From contig NC_133161.1 in assembly GCF_040802235.1 (NCBI RefSeq), positions 13,781,001 to 13,845,000 on the forward strand: a DNA stretch of 64,000 bases, given 5' to 3'. The translations under genes were made by a program, and so were the position numbers. The notes beneath the pieces were generated by a model. That model searched no databases. It was given only the letters and a program-made list of their open reading frames with translations, and was not told the origin of the DNA. Below, piece after piece: positions 53,401 to 63,920 of the stretch; within the stretch, counting starts at the first letter, position 1; the number at the start of each line of letters is the position of its first letter. Source of the stretch: Manis javanica. Taxonomy: Eukaryota; Chordata; Mammalia; Pholidota; Manidae.

Positions 53401-55586
53401 CCAGAAAATGGACTAACAGTGTTGGGTCAACTAAGTGGCTATCTGGAAAAAGAAAGTTGGATCTAATTTTTCCAACCAGAATACAGTTAAGTTGGCTCAA
53501 AGATTTAAGTGTATAAAATACAGCCATAAAAATACCAGAAGAAACCATGGGAAAGATCTCTATCACCTCAGAATAAGGAAGGCCTTTTCAAATTAATTCA
53601 ACAAATACACCTTTGATAGAAGAAATGTGGAATGTAAGTGTAGTTTTAATTTGCATTTCTCTTATAGGTGAGTTTGCACATATTTCATGTACAGTTGACC
53701 CAGGAATAATGTCAGGGGTTAGGGGCACTGACCCCTCACCAAGTGCAGTCAAAATCAGCATGTAACTTTTGACTCCCCTAAAACTTAACTAACAGACTAC
53801 TGTTGGTTGGCAGGAAGCCTTACTGATAACATAAAAAGTTAACATTTTTTATATGTTGTATGTATTATTTCTAAAAGATCGATAAATTTGACAACTACAT
53901 ACAAATAATGTCCAAGACTACAACCACCAAAAGAAAAATAGGGAAAAAAATACAACATGTTATTTGAAGGAAGGGACTAGTTTTTATAATATGCAAAGTC
54001 AGTACATATCAGAAAAATGCTAATATCCAAAATTAGCCTATAGACAAAAAAATTTTTAAAGTACAGATAGTTCACTGAAAAGGAAATATAAAGTTTTCTG
54101 GAGATTTGTGATGATTTAGAAAAACTTATTCTAGCTTACCTTAAGAAAACAGTATAATACATACAACATATAAAACATGTTAACTTTTTGTTATCAGTAA
54201 GGCTTCCTGTCAACAGTAGTCTCTTAGTTAAGTTTTAGAGGAGTCAAAAGTTAGATGCTGATTTTTGACAGCACTTGGTGGGGGGTCAGTCCCCCTAACC
54301 CCCAACATTATTCAAGAGTCAACTGTACATGAAATAAGTGCAAACTCACCTATAAGAGAAATGCAAATTAAAACTACACTTACATTCCACATTTATTCTA
54401 TCAAAGGTGCAACGAAACCTTGACAACACACTGCGTAGCCATAAAGAAAATAGATGATCTCATATATTACTGGTGGGAGTGTGAATTGATCATTCTTCTA
54501 GAGAGCAATGTGGCAAAATTACTCTTTGACTCAGTTATTCTATTTCTATACATTTTATAGGTAACTTGATATGTAAAAGTAATGTATTCCATACTGTAAT
54601 AAAAAAAGACAAAATAACCTAAACATCCACACCCCTACATCTAGATGATGGTAAATTTCTGCCATAATTTATGCCCACCATATGTCATAATTCCATTACT
54701 TTTAGGTGTTTCTCCCAATTATTGCAGCCCCATATTAAATTATGTTTGCATAGATGATTTTCATTTCCGTTAGCAAAAATCCTTGTAAGTTCAGAGAAGT
54801 AGATAGGGGGTCCTATTTATCATTTTATCTCCAAAATCAAATATCTAATCACCTTACTAATAAAAAGTATCATAAGATTTATGCTCATCAGTATGTTTTA
54901 TGTAATGCTTATTGCTATGTTGTGCATAAATATGAAAGTTTCCCATTTTTTAACAATTCTCATGCTTCTATAAAAATGCTATAGTTAGATTTTGAGTTTA
55001 TCAAGATACCTAAATATTCTATTCAAGATATTTATTCGGTTCAAGACACCTATCTTCTATTTCCTCTAATATTTCTTCTTAGTTTTACCTTTAAAAAATT
55101 GTCCTTACCCTTCCTCTCTCTCTAAGTTTATTTTCAGATACAAAAATGCATATGAATGTAGACATTTAGTAGATTATTAAAGGGTCTTATATATAGTAGA
55201 AATCAGTTTGCATTTGCTTAAATTGATATTTCCTTACTGATTACTACTTTATTGAGAAGAATATGCTTATTTGCAAAGGAATATATGAACTGCATGACTT
55301 TGACACATTTAAAATAGGTTTACTTTATATTTTTAAAAAATGTTGTTAGTCAATAAAGTATATGATCAATCTTAATTTAGTACTACCCTTCATATAACCA
55401 CAAAGATAATTTGCTAAGAACCTTTAATCCATAGTCAATATGTTTAATGCAAAAGATAATCTAACTCATTAAAACAAAATCACATACATCAAGTTCAAAG
55501 AAAAAATCTTGTTCTTTGGATGCAATTTCATAATCTGCCCTTAAAGCCAGGTCATGGACTTTCAGACATTCTCCAAGATCCATTCT
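32304..55586 (-). CDS. LUC7L2: LUC7L2, LUC7-like U1 snRNP-associated splicing factor (partial, last 8 coding exons)
   Basis: Minus-strand exons, in coding order: 55586-55488, 52218-52108, 46598-46455, 43042-42866, 41304-41213, 39412-39383, 36454-36263 and 32481-32304. They total 1023 nt, 340 residues plus stop, with GT-AG introns and consistent phases throughout. They correspond to residues 53-392 of the 392-residue protein I recall. The first 52 residues, with the first half of the CCCH zinc finger, lie beyond the window. LUC7 proteins bind U1 snRNP and influence 5' splice-site choice in the nucleus. Visible parts are the end of zinc finger 1, a long helical coiled-coil region, zinc finger 2 (RVCEVC...ADHFGGKLH), an RE-rich helix, and an RS tail ending EEREAGEI. 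There are no frameshifts or stops. Paralogues LUC7L and LUC7L3 differ at the C-terminus. The neighbouring KLRG2 supports LUC7L2. Confidence 0.95.
32905..33085. mobile_element. hAT-Charlie MITE
   Basis: It contains 'gtaaatattttaggagttgc', 'tacaaaaacaggctatgg' and 'ccagatttggcctgcaggc', which ends the known non-autonomous hAT sequence near 'gtttgccaac'. Confidence 0.65.
35133..35285 (+). mobile_element. L1 3' tail
   Basis: It reads 'aaatcaccacgatgtacact', 'aattttattatacctcaat' and 'aaaggtaggggggg', a common L1 end, followed by A-rich sequence. Confidence 0.6.
36263..36454 (-). CDS. LUC7L2: LUC7L2 exon: RS domain
   Basis: This 192-nt exon (phase 2-2) encodes [20 protein letters not shown], then dense RS/SR repeats to [13 protein letters not shown] domains mediate splicing-factor contacts and are targets of SR kinases. 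The donor is GTACTG. Alternative frames here are long because of the repetitive codons. Confidence 0.93.
37440..38160. repeat. Ancient interspersed repeat, family not assigned
   Basis: It has 'gggaaggcttttctgaaagg', 'aaaagccctgaggtggg' and 'cagagtggcag', in the order of a widespread mammalian repeat whose other segments lie at 11040 and 15430 here. An L1 tail interrupts it. Confidence 0.45.
37916..38020 (+). mobile_element. Very short 5'-truncated L1 with target-site duplication
   Basis: The L1 3' end at 37929-38007 ('ttagttaccataatg...' to an A/T-rich tail) is flanked by 13-bp copies, aaagggttcattc at 37916-37928 and aaagggctcattc at 38008-38020, one mismatch apart. Confidence 0.75.
39236..39332. 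repeat. Direct repeat copy A near the LUC7L2 microexon
   Basis: It is nearly identical to 39802-39893: both carry 'tagtaatagctaatattatg' and 'gttactaggaagccacagtt'. It differs by a few substitutions and a 4-5-base indel. Confidence 0.85.
39383..39412 (-). CDS. LUC7L2: LUC7L2 30-nt microexon
   Basis: This microexon (phase 2-2) adds [10 protein letters not shown] between the RE helix and the RS tail. Its acceptor is a long T-tract ending TTTAG and its donor is GTAGGT. Being a multiple of three, it can be skipped without a frame change. It is too short to be found by ORF length and was located by the protein junction. Confidence 0.9.
39802..39893. repeat. Direct repeat copy B near the LUC7L2 microexon
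   Basis: This is the second copy of the 39236-39332 block in the same orientation, about 93% alike by eye. It abuts a MIR element. Confidence 0.85.
39895..40125 (+). repeat. MIR SINE
   Basis: This well-preserved MIR has 'ttccaccactcaccacatg', 'tgtgacctgggcaggttatc', 'attgtaaggattagatgaa' and 'agcatggtgcctggcacac'. Confidence 0.8.
41213..41304 (-). CDS. LUC7L2: LUC7L2 exon: Arg/Glu-rich helix
   Basis: This 92-nt exon (phase 0 to 2) encodes [20 protein letters not shown] and continues with [10 protein letters not shown]. The acceptor is a long T-run ending TAAG. Of the two nearby AGs, only the outer keeps the frame. The donor is GTATGG. Confidence 0.92.
41305..42865 (-). other. LUC7L2 intron, nothing further recognised
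   Basis: An AT-rich intron with several A/T runs. No repeat family or exon was identified with confidence. Confidence 0.6.
42866..43042 (-). CDS. LUC7L2: LUC7L2 exon: second zinc finger
   Basis: This 177-nt phase 0-0 exon of 59 residues carries [20 protein letters not shown] followed by [11 protein letters not shown]. This is the C2H2-type finger of LUC7 proteins, with all four ligands (C, C, H, H) intact. In the family it is implicated in recognising the U1:5' splice-site duplex. The donor is GTACAT. Confidence 0.95.
43740..43862 (+). mobile_element. L1 3' tail
   Basis: It includes 'aagcaaatgtggtaaaata', 'tggggaatctgggtgaagg' and 'aaatgaaaaatgttttaaaa', a standard L1 end. Confidence 0.55.
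44382..44728 (-). mobile_element. 5'-truncated L1 with 8-bp target-site duplication
   Basis: The L1 3' end is on the minus strand (T-rich left end, then 'tattattgatatacac' and 'attatcaagtccccccc'). It is flanked by agtctttt at 44382-44389 and 44721-44728. It shares its 3' UTR with the longer copy at 47513. Confidence 0.75.
44860..45160 (-). mobile_element. Old L1 ORF2 fragment
   Basis: It carries 'ttaaagtggatttcttgtag' and 'cacaatctctgccttttaat', the reverse complement of L1 ORF2. No frame. Confidence 0.55.
45175..45900 (+). mobile_element. Old L1 ORF2 fragment
   Basis: Plus-strand L1 ORF2 wording: 'atagttagagacttcaactc', 'aagacagaccatatgcagg', 'aaaacttacagcattaaa'. Riddled with stops. Confidence 0.6.
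46455..46598 (-). CDS. LUC7L2: LUC7L2 exon: coiled-coil region
   Basis: This 144-nt phase 0-0 exon of 48 residues starts [20 protein letters not shown] and ends ARAKKREAE. The acceptor TTTCTAG and donor GTAACT are canonical. Confidence 0.94.
47230..47410 (+). repeat. MIR SINE
   Basis: It shows 'accagctgtgtaattctgac', 'acttcctcatctgagg' and 'acctatctcacaaaggtg', a diverged MIR. Confidence 0.65.
49287..49925 (-). pseudogene. L1 ORF2 reverse-transcriptase fragment
   Basis: 212 uninterrupted codons read as LINE-1 ORF2: [44 protein letters not shown] (the catalytic [FY]ADD box, here FADD), and KIKYLG-like [18 protein letters not shown]. Its upstream part (50553-50834) is separated by the nested insertion. 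No endonuclease domain is present in the window, so it is non-functional. Confidence 0.9.
49980..50627 (+). mobile_element. Nested L1 3' end inserted in the minus-strand L1
   Basis: Body 49992-50615 lies between 12-bp copies gttgtaccatcc at 49980-49991 and 50616-50627. It is plus-strand: the ORF2 C-terminal region ('tgcacccccatgtttatcgc'), the 3' UTR and an A-tail at about 50603-50615. Removing it rejoins the ORF2 sequence of the host L1. Confidence 0.92.
51050..52050 (+). mobile_element. Old L1M 3' region
   Basis: Plus-strand L1 words such as 'ggatgtggagaaactggatc', 'ttgctggtaggaatgtaaag' and 'ctggaaacaacccaaatg' appear in order. Degraded. Confidence 0.7.
52108..52218 (-). CDS. LUC7L2: LUC7L2 exon: helical region
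   Basis: This 111-nt phase 0-0 exon of 37 residues starts [20 protein letters not shown] and ends SAEVAAK. The donor is GTAAGA. It is rich in Glu, Lys and Ala, consistent with the coiled coil of the family. Confidence 0.94.
52380..52950 (+). mobile_element. Old L1M 3' fragment
   Basis: Carries 'cttacttccagaaatttg', 'gtgaaaagttgtaaatacc' and 'gatatatgtagaaagatc', typical of L1M ends. Confidence 0.55.
53608..53868. repeat. Left arm of a large inverted duplication
   Basis: 261 bases that are the near reverse complement of 54153-54409. The outer ~83 bases are L1-like ('ttaatttgcatttctctta'). The inner part from about 53691 is the 3' end of a Tigger-type MITE ('cagttgaccc...'). Confidence 0.9.
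54153..54409. repeat. Right arm of a large inverted duplication
   Basis: 257 bases complementary to the left arm, about 93-95% alike by eye, separated by a 284-base spacer. It continues on the right into an L1M sequence, suggesting that this arm is the original. Confidence 0.9.
55488..55586 (-). CDS. LUC7L2: LUC7L2 exon: end of first zinc finger
   Basis: This is a 99-nt phase 0-0 exon of 33 residues, [20 protein letters not shown] to FFFELD. The acceptor is GTCTAG and the donor GTATGT. C59 and H63 (recalled numbering) belong to the CCCH finger whose first half is outside the window. Confidence 0.94.
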
Positions 55587-56089
55587 CTAGACGGGGGAGA
55601 AAAGACACGTATTATTGAAAGAACAAATTCATTCATTAACAACCACAGTTCTCTTCAGAATACATATTAAGTCATACAGATGCTTCTTTATTTATGGACT
55701 TCAAATTACAAAATTTCATACACAAGTATAAAACCTGATGCCAGAAAAAACCACATTAATTCTGTCTACCAACAGATGGGGATAGTGATCACTTTTGTTC
55801 TTAAAAACAAATGGACAAGGAACAGCCTATCAGAATATAGAAAAAGCTCCTAGCTTGTATATCAAATATAATTCCATTGGCTCTTTAACACAGAAAACAA
55901 AGCTAATTTAAAATCAAACTCAAAGAATGTGTAAGTCAAATTGCTGAATTATAGTAAACATACTTTAAAAAACATTCTGATATTCAAATGAAGATGGAGT
56001 CCTCAAACAATAGACTGGTAACCTTAATAATGGATTCCAGACAAGACTCCAGGAAAACTAGTAAAGAGATTATTTTCTAAGACCCAGTA

Positions 56090-56541
56090 CAGGCATACCT
56101 CGTTTTATTATGCTTTCTCTATTGCACTTTGTAAATACTGAATTTTTTATAAATTGAAGGTTTGTGGCAGTCCAGCCTTGAGCAACTCTATTGGTGCCAA
56201 TTTTCCAAAAGCATTTGCTCATTTATGCCTATGTGGCACACTTTGGTAATTGCTATATTTCAAACTTTTTCATTTTATTGTATTTGTTATGGTGATCTGT
56301 ATCAGTGATTAAGACTCACTGAAAGCTCAGATGATGTCCAGCATGTTTTAGCAATAAGGTATTTTTTAACTAAAGTATGTTATGTACATTGGTTTTATAG
56401 ACACAATGCTATTGCACACTTAATAGACTACAGGATGGTGTAAATGTAAATTTTATATGCTCTGGGAAACAAAAAATTTCATCTGACTCACTTTATTGGG
56501 ATCATCTTGAACTGACCTATAATATCTCCGAGGTATGCCTG
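56090..56541 (+). mobile_element. Non-autonomous Tigger1 derivative
   Basis: It starts 'caggcatacctcgttttatt' after a TA and ends 'ctccgaggtatgcctg'. Both terminal inverted repeats are present, but the transposase middle is deleted near 56310-56320. Confidence 0.85.
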
Positions 56542-57360
56542 CCTAACTTCACAAAGAACAAATATCTAACCCCACTTACAAACATGTATCAGGGAAATAA
56601 AATACTTTTACTGGACCTAGAATTGCTCTACTTGGAATTCTAATTGGATATTATTTACCATATCATAGGCTTTTCTATCTGACACAAAAATTCCTGAAAA
56701 ATATGTCCATTTTTACATGTATCTGGGCTACCAATAGGTCTGTTATGAAATCCTTTTGGGGAAAAATTGAGGGGAAAAAAGTGGGCTAGATGCAAAGATA
56801 ATTATAAATGCAATTAATGGGTGATCAAAGTAAAGGATTGATTTTCCAATTGGAGGTATGCTATCCCATCATTGGAACATCTCAATCTCTGGAAGGTTGG
56901 TGAAAAGGGAATATAGTAATTCAAAAAGGCAGAGTAAATATTCTTTTGCTTTTATTACAAAAACCATACATAAAGTACAGTAAAACATCTCAACAGTGAA
57001 GTCATTCCTTCAATTGCTGCATGAGTTCCCACTGTGCCAAGCACTATGCTAGGTGCTAGGGACATAGCACTAAGTTACACCAATACAGACTCTGACCTCA
57101 TGAAGCTGACGTTCTAGAAGAGGGGGAACAAATAAATTAACCATAATTGTGTCTCTGAACAAAGTTAAGTGACCAAAAAACTAGAAATGCTCCCATTACT
57201 ATGGGAGCCTAATTAGGATGAGGTGGTCAGAGAAGACCTTTCTGAAGAGGATACATTTAAACTGGACTTAAAAAGTAAGAGGAAGCAAACCAACATTAGG
57301 AAAAGCCAAGGAAAGAGTGTTTCAGCTTTTAACAGAAGATTTAGAAGGCATATTTTTTTA

Positions 57361-57685
57361 TAAATATGCCAGTGAGAATATAAAAACAAGCAAAAAGAAG
57401 GAACAAAACAGCAGTAAACTCACAGACACTGAGAAGTGACTAGTGTTTACCAAGGGGGAGGGGATAAAGAGGCACAGTAATAATTCACTATCACAATATA
57501 AATCGGTCACAGAGATGGCAGTACAGCATGGAGAATACAGTCAATGATTCTGTAGCATCTGTGCTTATAAATAGGAACCTCACTAGAAGGGGTGAGGATT
57601 TAATATGTGTAAGTATTGAACCACTGTGTTATACATTTAAAACCAATATAAGATTATATATCAATGATACTTCAATAAAAAAATA
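57361..57685 (+). mobile_element. L1 3' tail
   Basis: It reads 'aagaaggaacaaaacagcag', '...gaggatttaatatgtgt', 'agattatatatcaatgatac' and 'ttcaataaaaaaatac', the L1 end also seen at 12395 and 25880. Confidence 0.65.
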
Positions 57686-58339
57686 CACCACTGTTAATCA
57701 GAGAGAAGTTCCCAGGATCAGGGAACAGGACTAAAGTATCCACAGCACATAGAGCTGAACCTCAGCCTTGCATAGAGTATCTAGAAATGGCTTTAACAAT
57801 TTAACTTTTTTTGCCAACCCCCTGGTTATTCATAGGTAAACAAAAGATAATGGTCATCGATTTTGTACACTATCCTAAGCTAAAAAGGATAGTGAATTCG
57901 CTGGATAAAGATTCAAAATGATTGGCCAGATAAAATTTAAAAGAAATAAAGATGAAATCTTCTGGTTATACCTAAGATGACAAATTTACAAATAACTAGG
58001 TATAAGCAGAAAACTAGCAAAATAAAAAAACTTACTAGTCAAGAGTAGTGGTTACAGTATGGCATGAAATGAGATAAATTTATGTGATATAAAACTAACT
58101 TTTAGGGTACTGTATGAGTGTACTGAAGGCTGGTTTTAACAGCAAACCCCTTTTCTTCAAGAAACATTCTGTGTGCTAACCCATTTCAAAAGGAATATGA
58201 ATAAATTAGTGTCTCAAAAACAAGCTATACAAAAAAAGCTAGAAAATAGATATAATTAACTGTAGAAGAATCAAGATGTGAACCTAGTCATTAATCAACA
58301 CAGTAAAACTTCTCAGTATGAAGCAGGAATAGATTTTAT

Positions 58340-58540
58340 TATGGTCCCAAAGGACTCGAGAGTCAGATTTTAACTCTCAATGTGAGTTCTTCCTAATAAT
58401 CAAAGCTTTCCAAAGATGGAATAAACTTCTTCAGAAGATAGTGAATTTCCAGACAACTGAGAGATTCAAATGCAGTTTAGACAACCATTTTTCTAGGATT
58501 TTGAGGAAAGAATTCAACCATTAGGTAGCTTTATTCTTCC
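58340..58540 (+). repeat. Possible CR1/L3 LINE remnant
   Basis: 'aataaacttcttcagaag', 'atagtgaatttccagac' and 'gagattcaaatgcagttt' follow the order of a CR1/L3 3' end. Very old; family call tentative. Confidence 0.45.
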
Positions 58541-59137
58541 AATACTTAGTTTTTATGACTATCTAAAAATGTTTCTTTGTAGAACTGTATTATCTCAGTT
58601 CTTAATTCTGTAAAGGAACAAATGGTACACCATGAGCAGACAAGGCTTTCTTTGGAAATAAGAAACATTCATCACTACTGTAAAGTCCACACCATACTAA
58701 TGGCTGTATACAGTTTCACTGTGTTACTGAGTGTGCTAAAATTCTGAGGCCCCATTGCTTATTTCCATCTGCTAGCCTGTAGGCAAACAAAGGAGCCTTA
58801 TAGTGATAAAGAGCAGCAACTAAAACATTCTACAGACACGTGAAAATTTAAAGCTGCTGATTGAGCAACACTTATTAAGAAAAAGCTGTAGAAAAAAATT
58901 TGTTGATACTTAAAAAAAATGCAGGAAAATAAGACAGGAATGAAAGAAATTAATGGCAAAAGAACGTTGTTACTGTCTTTGCTACACGAGCCTGCCAGTT
59001 TCTTAAACAGTAATCACTCCAAGAATCCCCTTTAAATTTGTAGGTATTTCCACAGCTATAGTTGTTAATGAGACACTATGCTTATTTATTTCATCAACTG
59101 TTAAGATGTCACAGCTGGAAATGTCACTGATCTGGTT

Positions 59138-59400
59138 CAGTGGTTGCCAACCTGGACCTCAGGAGCTTTTAAATAATATTGATGGAAGGTTTTGAAAATA
59201 GGCCCAAGCCCTACCATCCCAACACTGGCAACTAAAAGCCTCCCAGAAGTTCTTAATATAGTGTTGAGAGCCACTCACTGATCTAGTTTTATTCCCATTC
59301 TGTAGACAAAGGAACTGAAGCCCAGGAAGACTTATTCAGGACAAGTTATTGGGAAACCTAGTTAGACCGATTTCTAGTCTAACACCCCTTCCACTCTACT
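59138..59400 (+). repeat. MER5A-like MITE followed by a MIR3-like fragment
   Basis: 59138-59275 begins 'cagtggttgccaacctgg' and ends 'gagagccactcactg', as in MER5A. 59276-59400 ('ctgtagacaaaggaactgaag') is MIR-like. Confidence 0.6.
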
Positions 59401-60766
59401 ATGCTAGTTCCAATTATTTCAGTACTAATATTTTTAGATATCATCCCCCATAACATCTAGAAAAGCTCTGCACACAGCAGTCTGCCTTTCCTCTAGTTAC
59501 TCCCTTACATTTATCCTCTGAGAAACTGTAGTTCCAATCTGTTCTCAACAAAAACGTAACATATAAATCTTGCTTCACTGTTTACCCTAAATATCTCTGT
59601 CACCCACCCATGTTACCCTTTGGCAGGAATTCTAAGATTTTCCCCTGTTCTAAATTTATATCACAACAATCAAAGGAAGAAAAATAACTACGTGCGTCAA
59701 GAACAAAAAGAACACCAAAAAGGACACAATTATAGCACTGTAGTAGGGTTAGAGTTTTGGTGAGAGGAGACTTGGGGGAATGTAGGCCTTGGGGGAGATT
59801 TACAGACCGGAGAAAGATTTAATTCACTATAGAATGTAAGCTTGCCAAAGACAAGTATTTTTTATTTCACCCACATGTACCTGTGCCACATAGGAATGCT
59901 TCATAATTAATTGCTGAATGAACCAAACTGGGAAAAAAGGGCAGAGATAAACATTTGGCATAAGGGACCCTGGGCTTAATAAGCAAGAGAGTAGTCAATC
60001 CATGCCCCAGGACAAAACAGATCTGACCTCTGGAGGGGAAAGGCAGAGACCGTACTCCAGTGATGAAATCAGAACTGATTCTGCTTTTGAGGACAGGCCC
60101 ATAGTTGGTCATGGCATGGTTCTACATTGGTTCCTTCTGTGGTGGCTTTTTAATCAGATGATTAGGGCCACTGATGTTGCAATAATGCTTTGAACACTTA
60201 AGTGCAAAGATACTTGGTGCTGCTTCTCTTCTGAAATAAGTGAACTTCAAACTGAATAAAAAAAATGTTTGCTTATTTAACTTAAAATGACTATTTGTGA
60301 TGAAAGCCACAGAAAGTTTTGAATTTTAAAACCTAACAAATAATTTACTTCATAACTAAATTCTTCCAACAAGTTTACTCTTAGTGTTTTAAGACATCTG
60401 AATTCTTATATTATACATGGAGAAAAATGTTTGTTTTTAACTGGAAAAATTCAGCTCTACATTTTGTCTTCTCTACCCTAAATCTATTTCCTCCAGTCTT
60501 GACCAAATAACTATACCAGATACTGGTAACTTCTCTTGTAACCTCACAGCATTCTATTCTCTGTTTTACTGTTTACAAAGTCATTACTGTCAAGTACTAC
60601 TACATTATTCCTTTGAAATCCCAAAGGTAAAAGCTATCTCCCCAAATGGACTCTAAGCTTCATGAGGAAAATAGTTTCTCTTATTTTTATCCTCCTACAT
60701 AAAAGACCAAATATAGTACAATGCATCACTATTAAATAACCTTGATGATTTTACTAAGGAATTCTA

Positions 60767-62825
60767 CAATGCAGATCTTGGAGATACCATGGGTTCAGTT
60801 CCAGACCACTATAATAAAATATCACAATAATGTGAGTCAAGTGAAATTTTTGGTTTCCCACTGCATATATAGGTTATGTTTACACTATACTGTATTATCT
60901 GTTAAGCATACAATAGCATTATGTTTAAGAAAAATGTGGATACCTTTAATTTAAAAATACTGTATTGCTAAAATGCACTCACCATCATCTAGGCTTTCAG
61001 TGTGCACACCTTTCTGCTAGTGGAGCCAGTGGAGTCCTGCCTTCGTGTTGAAGGCTAGCACCTGATCAGAGTGGTGGCTGCTGACAGTTGGGGTAGCTGG
61101 GGTTAATTTCTTAAAATAAGACAGGAATGAATGTTGCCACACTGATTGACTCTTCCTTTCATGAACAATTTCTCTGAAGCATACAATGCTGTTTGATAGC
61201 ATTTTACCAATAGAACTTCTTTCAAAATTAGAGTCGATCCTCTCAAACCCCGCTGCTGCTTCATCAACTATGTTCATGTCATATTCTAAATCATTTACTT
61301 CAACCATCTTCACTAGTAGACTCCATCTCAAGTCACGTTCTTTACTCATCAAGAAGGAGCAAGTTCTCATCCATTCAAGTTTTTTCATGACATTACAGCA
61401 ATTCCGTCACATCTTCAGGCTACACTTCTCATTTCAGTTCTCCTGCTATTTCCACCACATCTGCAGTTACTTCCTCCACTGAAGTCTCGTAGCTCTGTCT
61501 CACTGTCACCCATGAGGCTGGAATTAACTTCTTCCAAACTCCGTTGGTACTCTGACTTCTTCCCATGAATTACGAATGTTCTTAATGGCACCTAGAATGG
61601 TGAGTCCTTTCCAGAAGGTTTTCAATTGACTGCCCAGATCCATAACAAGAATCACTAACTTTCGCAGCTACAGCCTTACTAAATGTATTTCTTCAACATG
61701 AGACTTAAAAGTCCAAATGACTCCTTGACACACAGACTGCAGAATGGATGTTATGTTAGCAGCATGAAAACAACACTGACCTCATGTACATCTCCACTGT
61801 CAATGAACAGTAAGCAGTAATAGTTTGAAAGGAATCTTTTTTTCTGAGCAGGTCTCAGCAGTGAGCTTAGAATATTCAGCAGACCATGTTATAAACAAAT
61901 GGGCTGTCTTCCAGGTTCTATTGTCCCATTTACAGAACACAGGCAGAGTAGATTTAGCATAATTCTTGAGGGCCCTAGGATTTTTTGAATGGTAAATCAA
62001 CAGTGGCTTCAACAAGTGGACTAGCTGCATTAGCTCCTGACAAGAGAGTCAGCCTGTTCTTTGAAGCTTTGAAGCCAGGCACTATGAAAGTTCTAGGTGG
62101 CATCTTCTTCCAAAAGAAAGTTGTTTCTTCTACACTGAAAACCACTTTCACTAATTATCTTAGCTAAATCTCCTGGTTAACTTGCAGCTTCTCTTCTAGC
62201 ACTTGCCACTTCACCTCGCACTTTCACATTATGGAGACAGCTTCTTTCCTTAAACCCCACAAACTCATATCTTGTAGATTCCAGCTTTTCTTCTGCAGCT
62301 TCTCCACCTCTCTGTCTTTACAGAATTGAAGTCTGGATCAGACTTCGGCTTAAGAGAATGTTGTGGCTGGTTTGACCTTTTATCTAGACCATTAAAACTT
62401 TCTCTGCATCAGCAATAAGGCTGTTTCATTTTCTTATCTTTCATGTGTTCACTGGAGTAGCACTTTTAACTTCCTTCAAGAACTTTCCCTTTACATTAAC
62501 AACTTAGCTAACTGTTTGGCAGAAGACTCTGGTCAACAGAGCAGTCATTTATCAATTAAGTTTGCCATCTTATAAGGGCATGGTTCATGGCACCCCAAAA
62601 CAATTAAAATAGTAGCATCAAAGATCACTGACCACAAACCACAATAACAAACAATAATAATGAGGAAGTTTGAAATATTCCAAGAATTACCAAATGTGAC
62701 AGACACACAAATGCTATTGTAAAAATGGTGTCGAAAGACTTAATCAACAAAGGGTTGCAACAAACCTTCAATTAAAAAAAAAAAATTGCAGTATCTGTGA
62801 AGCACAATAAAATGAGGTATGCTTG
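60767..62825 (-). mobile_element. Tigger1 (pogo-type) DNA transposon, degraded
   Basis: A 2.06-kb element on the minus strand, bounded by TA at 60765-60766 and 62826-62827 with degenerate terminal repeats ('gaggtatgcttg' at the right). Frames at 61800-62030 ([20 protein letters not shown]) and 61017-61388 ([20 protein letters not shown]) are recognisable pogo-type transposase pieces, separated by frameshifts and stops. It is immobile. Confidence 0.88.
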
Positions 62826-63479
62826 TACTTCTAAAAACTTAAGGAAACAATCTAAGTACATAAAGATAAATGGACAATAAAGTTTAACAGTGGTGTTTTT
62901 TGATTTAAAACATCAGAAACATTTTAGGAGCCTAGCAATAAAGGTTTGATTAAGTGAATGATGGAATAACTGTATGACACATATGGCCAATAGAAATGAT
63001 GTACCTGATACTACAGGGAGCAAAGAGAAGATGGCAAACAAAGACATATAATAAAATGCCATTTTAGTAAATTCACATACAGACATTGCTGTGAGATCGG
63101 TTTTTCTGAACTTTTAGATATTAATTGACTAAACACAATGAGTATATATTCTTACAATCAGAAAAATCCATGAAGCCACTTTGATTTGAGAGAAAAAAAA
63201 ATTAACATCAACAAAGGCACATGGAAATTGAACATCAAAATCTACAAATAAAAATGGTATTACAGTAGAGCAAATCAACGGATTGGCTTTTTGCTGCCAA
63301 GTGCAAAGTAATGGCAGTAATACATTAATGAATATATCAGTGATGGAAACTAGCCACAGTAACAGGTCCAAGTACTTGCAAATATTTTGCTTTGTTATAT
63401 GTTAATACATTTGCTCAGTTTTATGTACTAGATTCTTAAGGGAATTACAAAGCAGTATGAGAAGGTAATTCCTCCTATC

Positions 63480-63920
63480 AAATAATTTATATTCTCAAGG
63501 AAGACACTGAACAAAACCAACAGTTGCAAATGTACACAAAGATGCACATATGAGGATTTCATCACCATGCTACATACCACAGAATCAACAACTGTACCAT
63601 ATTAATAGTCATTGAATAAATAATTTAGGAAAGTCATACTATGAAATATTATGCAGGCATTGTTAAAAAATGTGAATCACTTAAACCACTAATATGGAGA
63701 CTTCAGTTAAGTGGAAAAAACTCAAATAATGTAATGCCATTTGTTAAAACACAACACACTCATACTTGTAAATGCACAGAAAGGAGAGTGAAAGATGGTC
63801 ATTCAATTGTTGACAGGGTTTAGGTCTGGAAAGGGGGACGATATATATAATGGGAAATACACGTTTTATGCTTTTTCCTCTTATACTTGAAAACTATATT
63901 GCCTAAGTAATAAACAAAAT
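63480..63920 (+). mobile_element. Old L1M 3' fragment
   Basis: It shows 'ctatgaaatattatgcaggc', 'gttaagtggaaaaaactc' and 'agggtttaggtctgga' in L1 order near the window end. Confidence 0.5.

Larger units (their letters stand above)
52219..55487 (-). other. LUC7L2 intron holding the large inverted repeat
   Basis: It contains an old L1M at about 52380-52950, the inverted duplication (53608-54409) and a further L1M stretch to about 54620. The rest is AT-rich sequence with no exon recognised. Confidence 0.7.
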
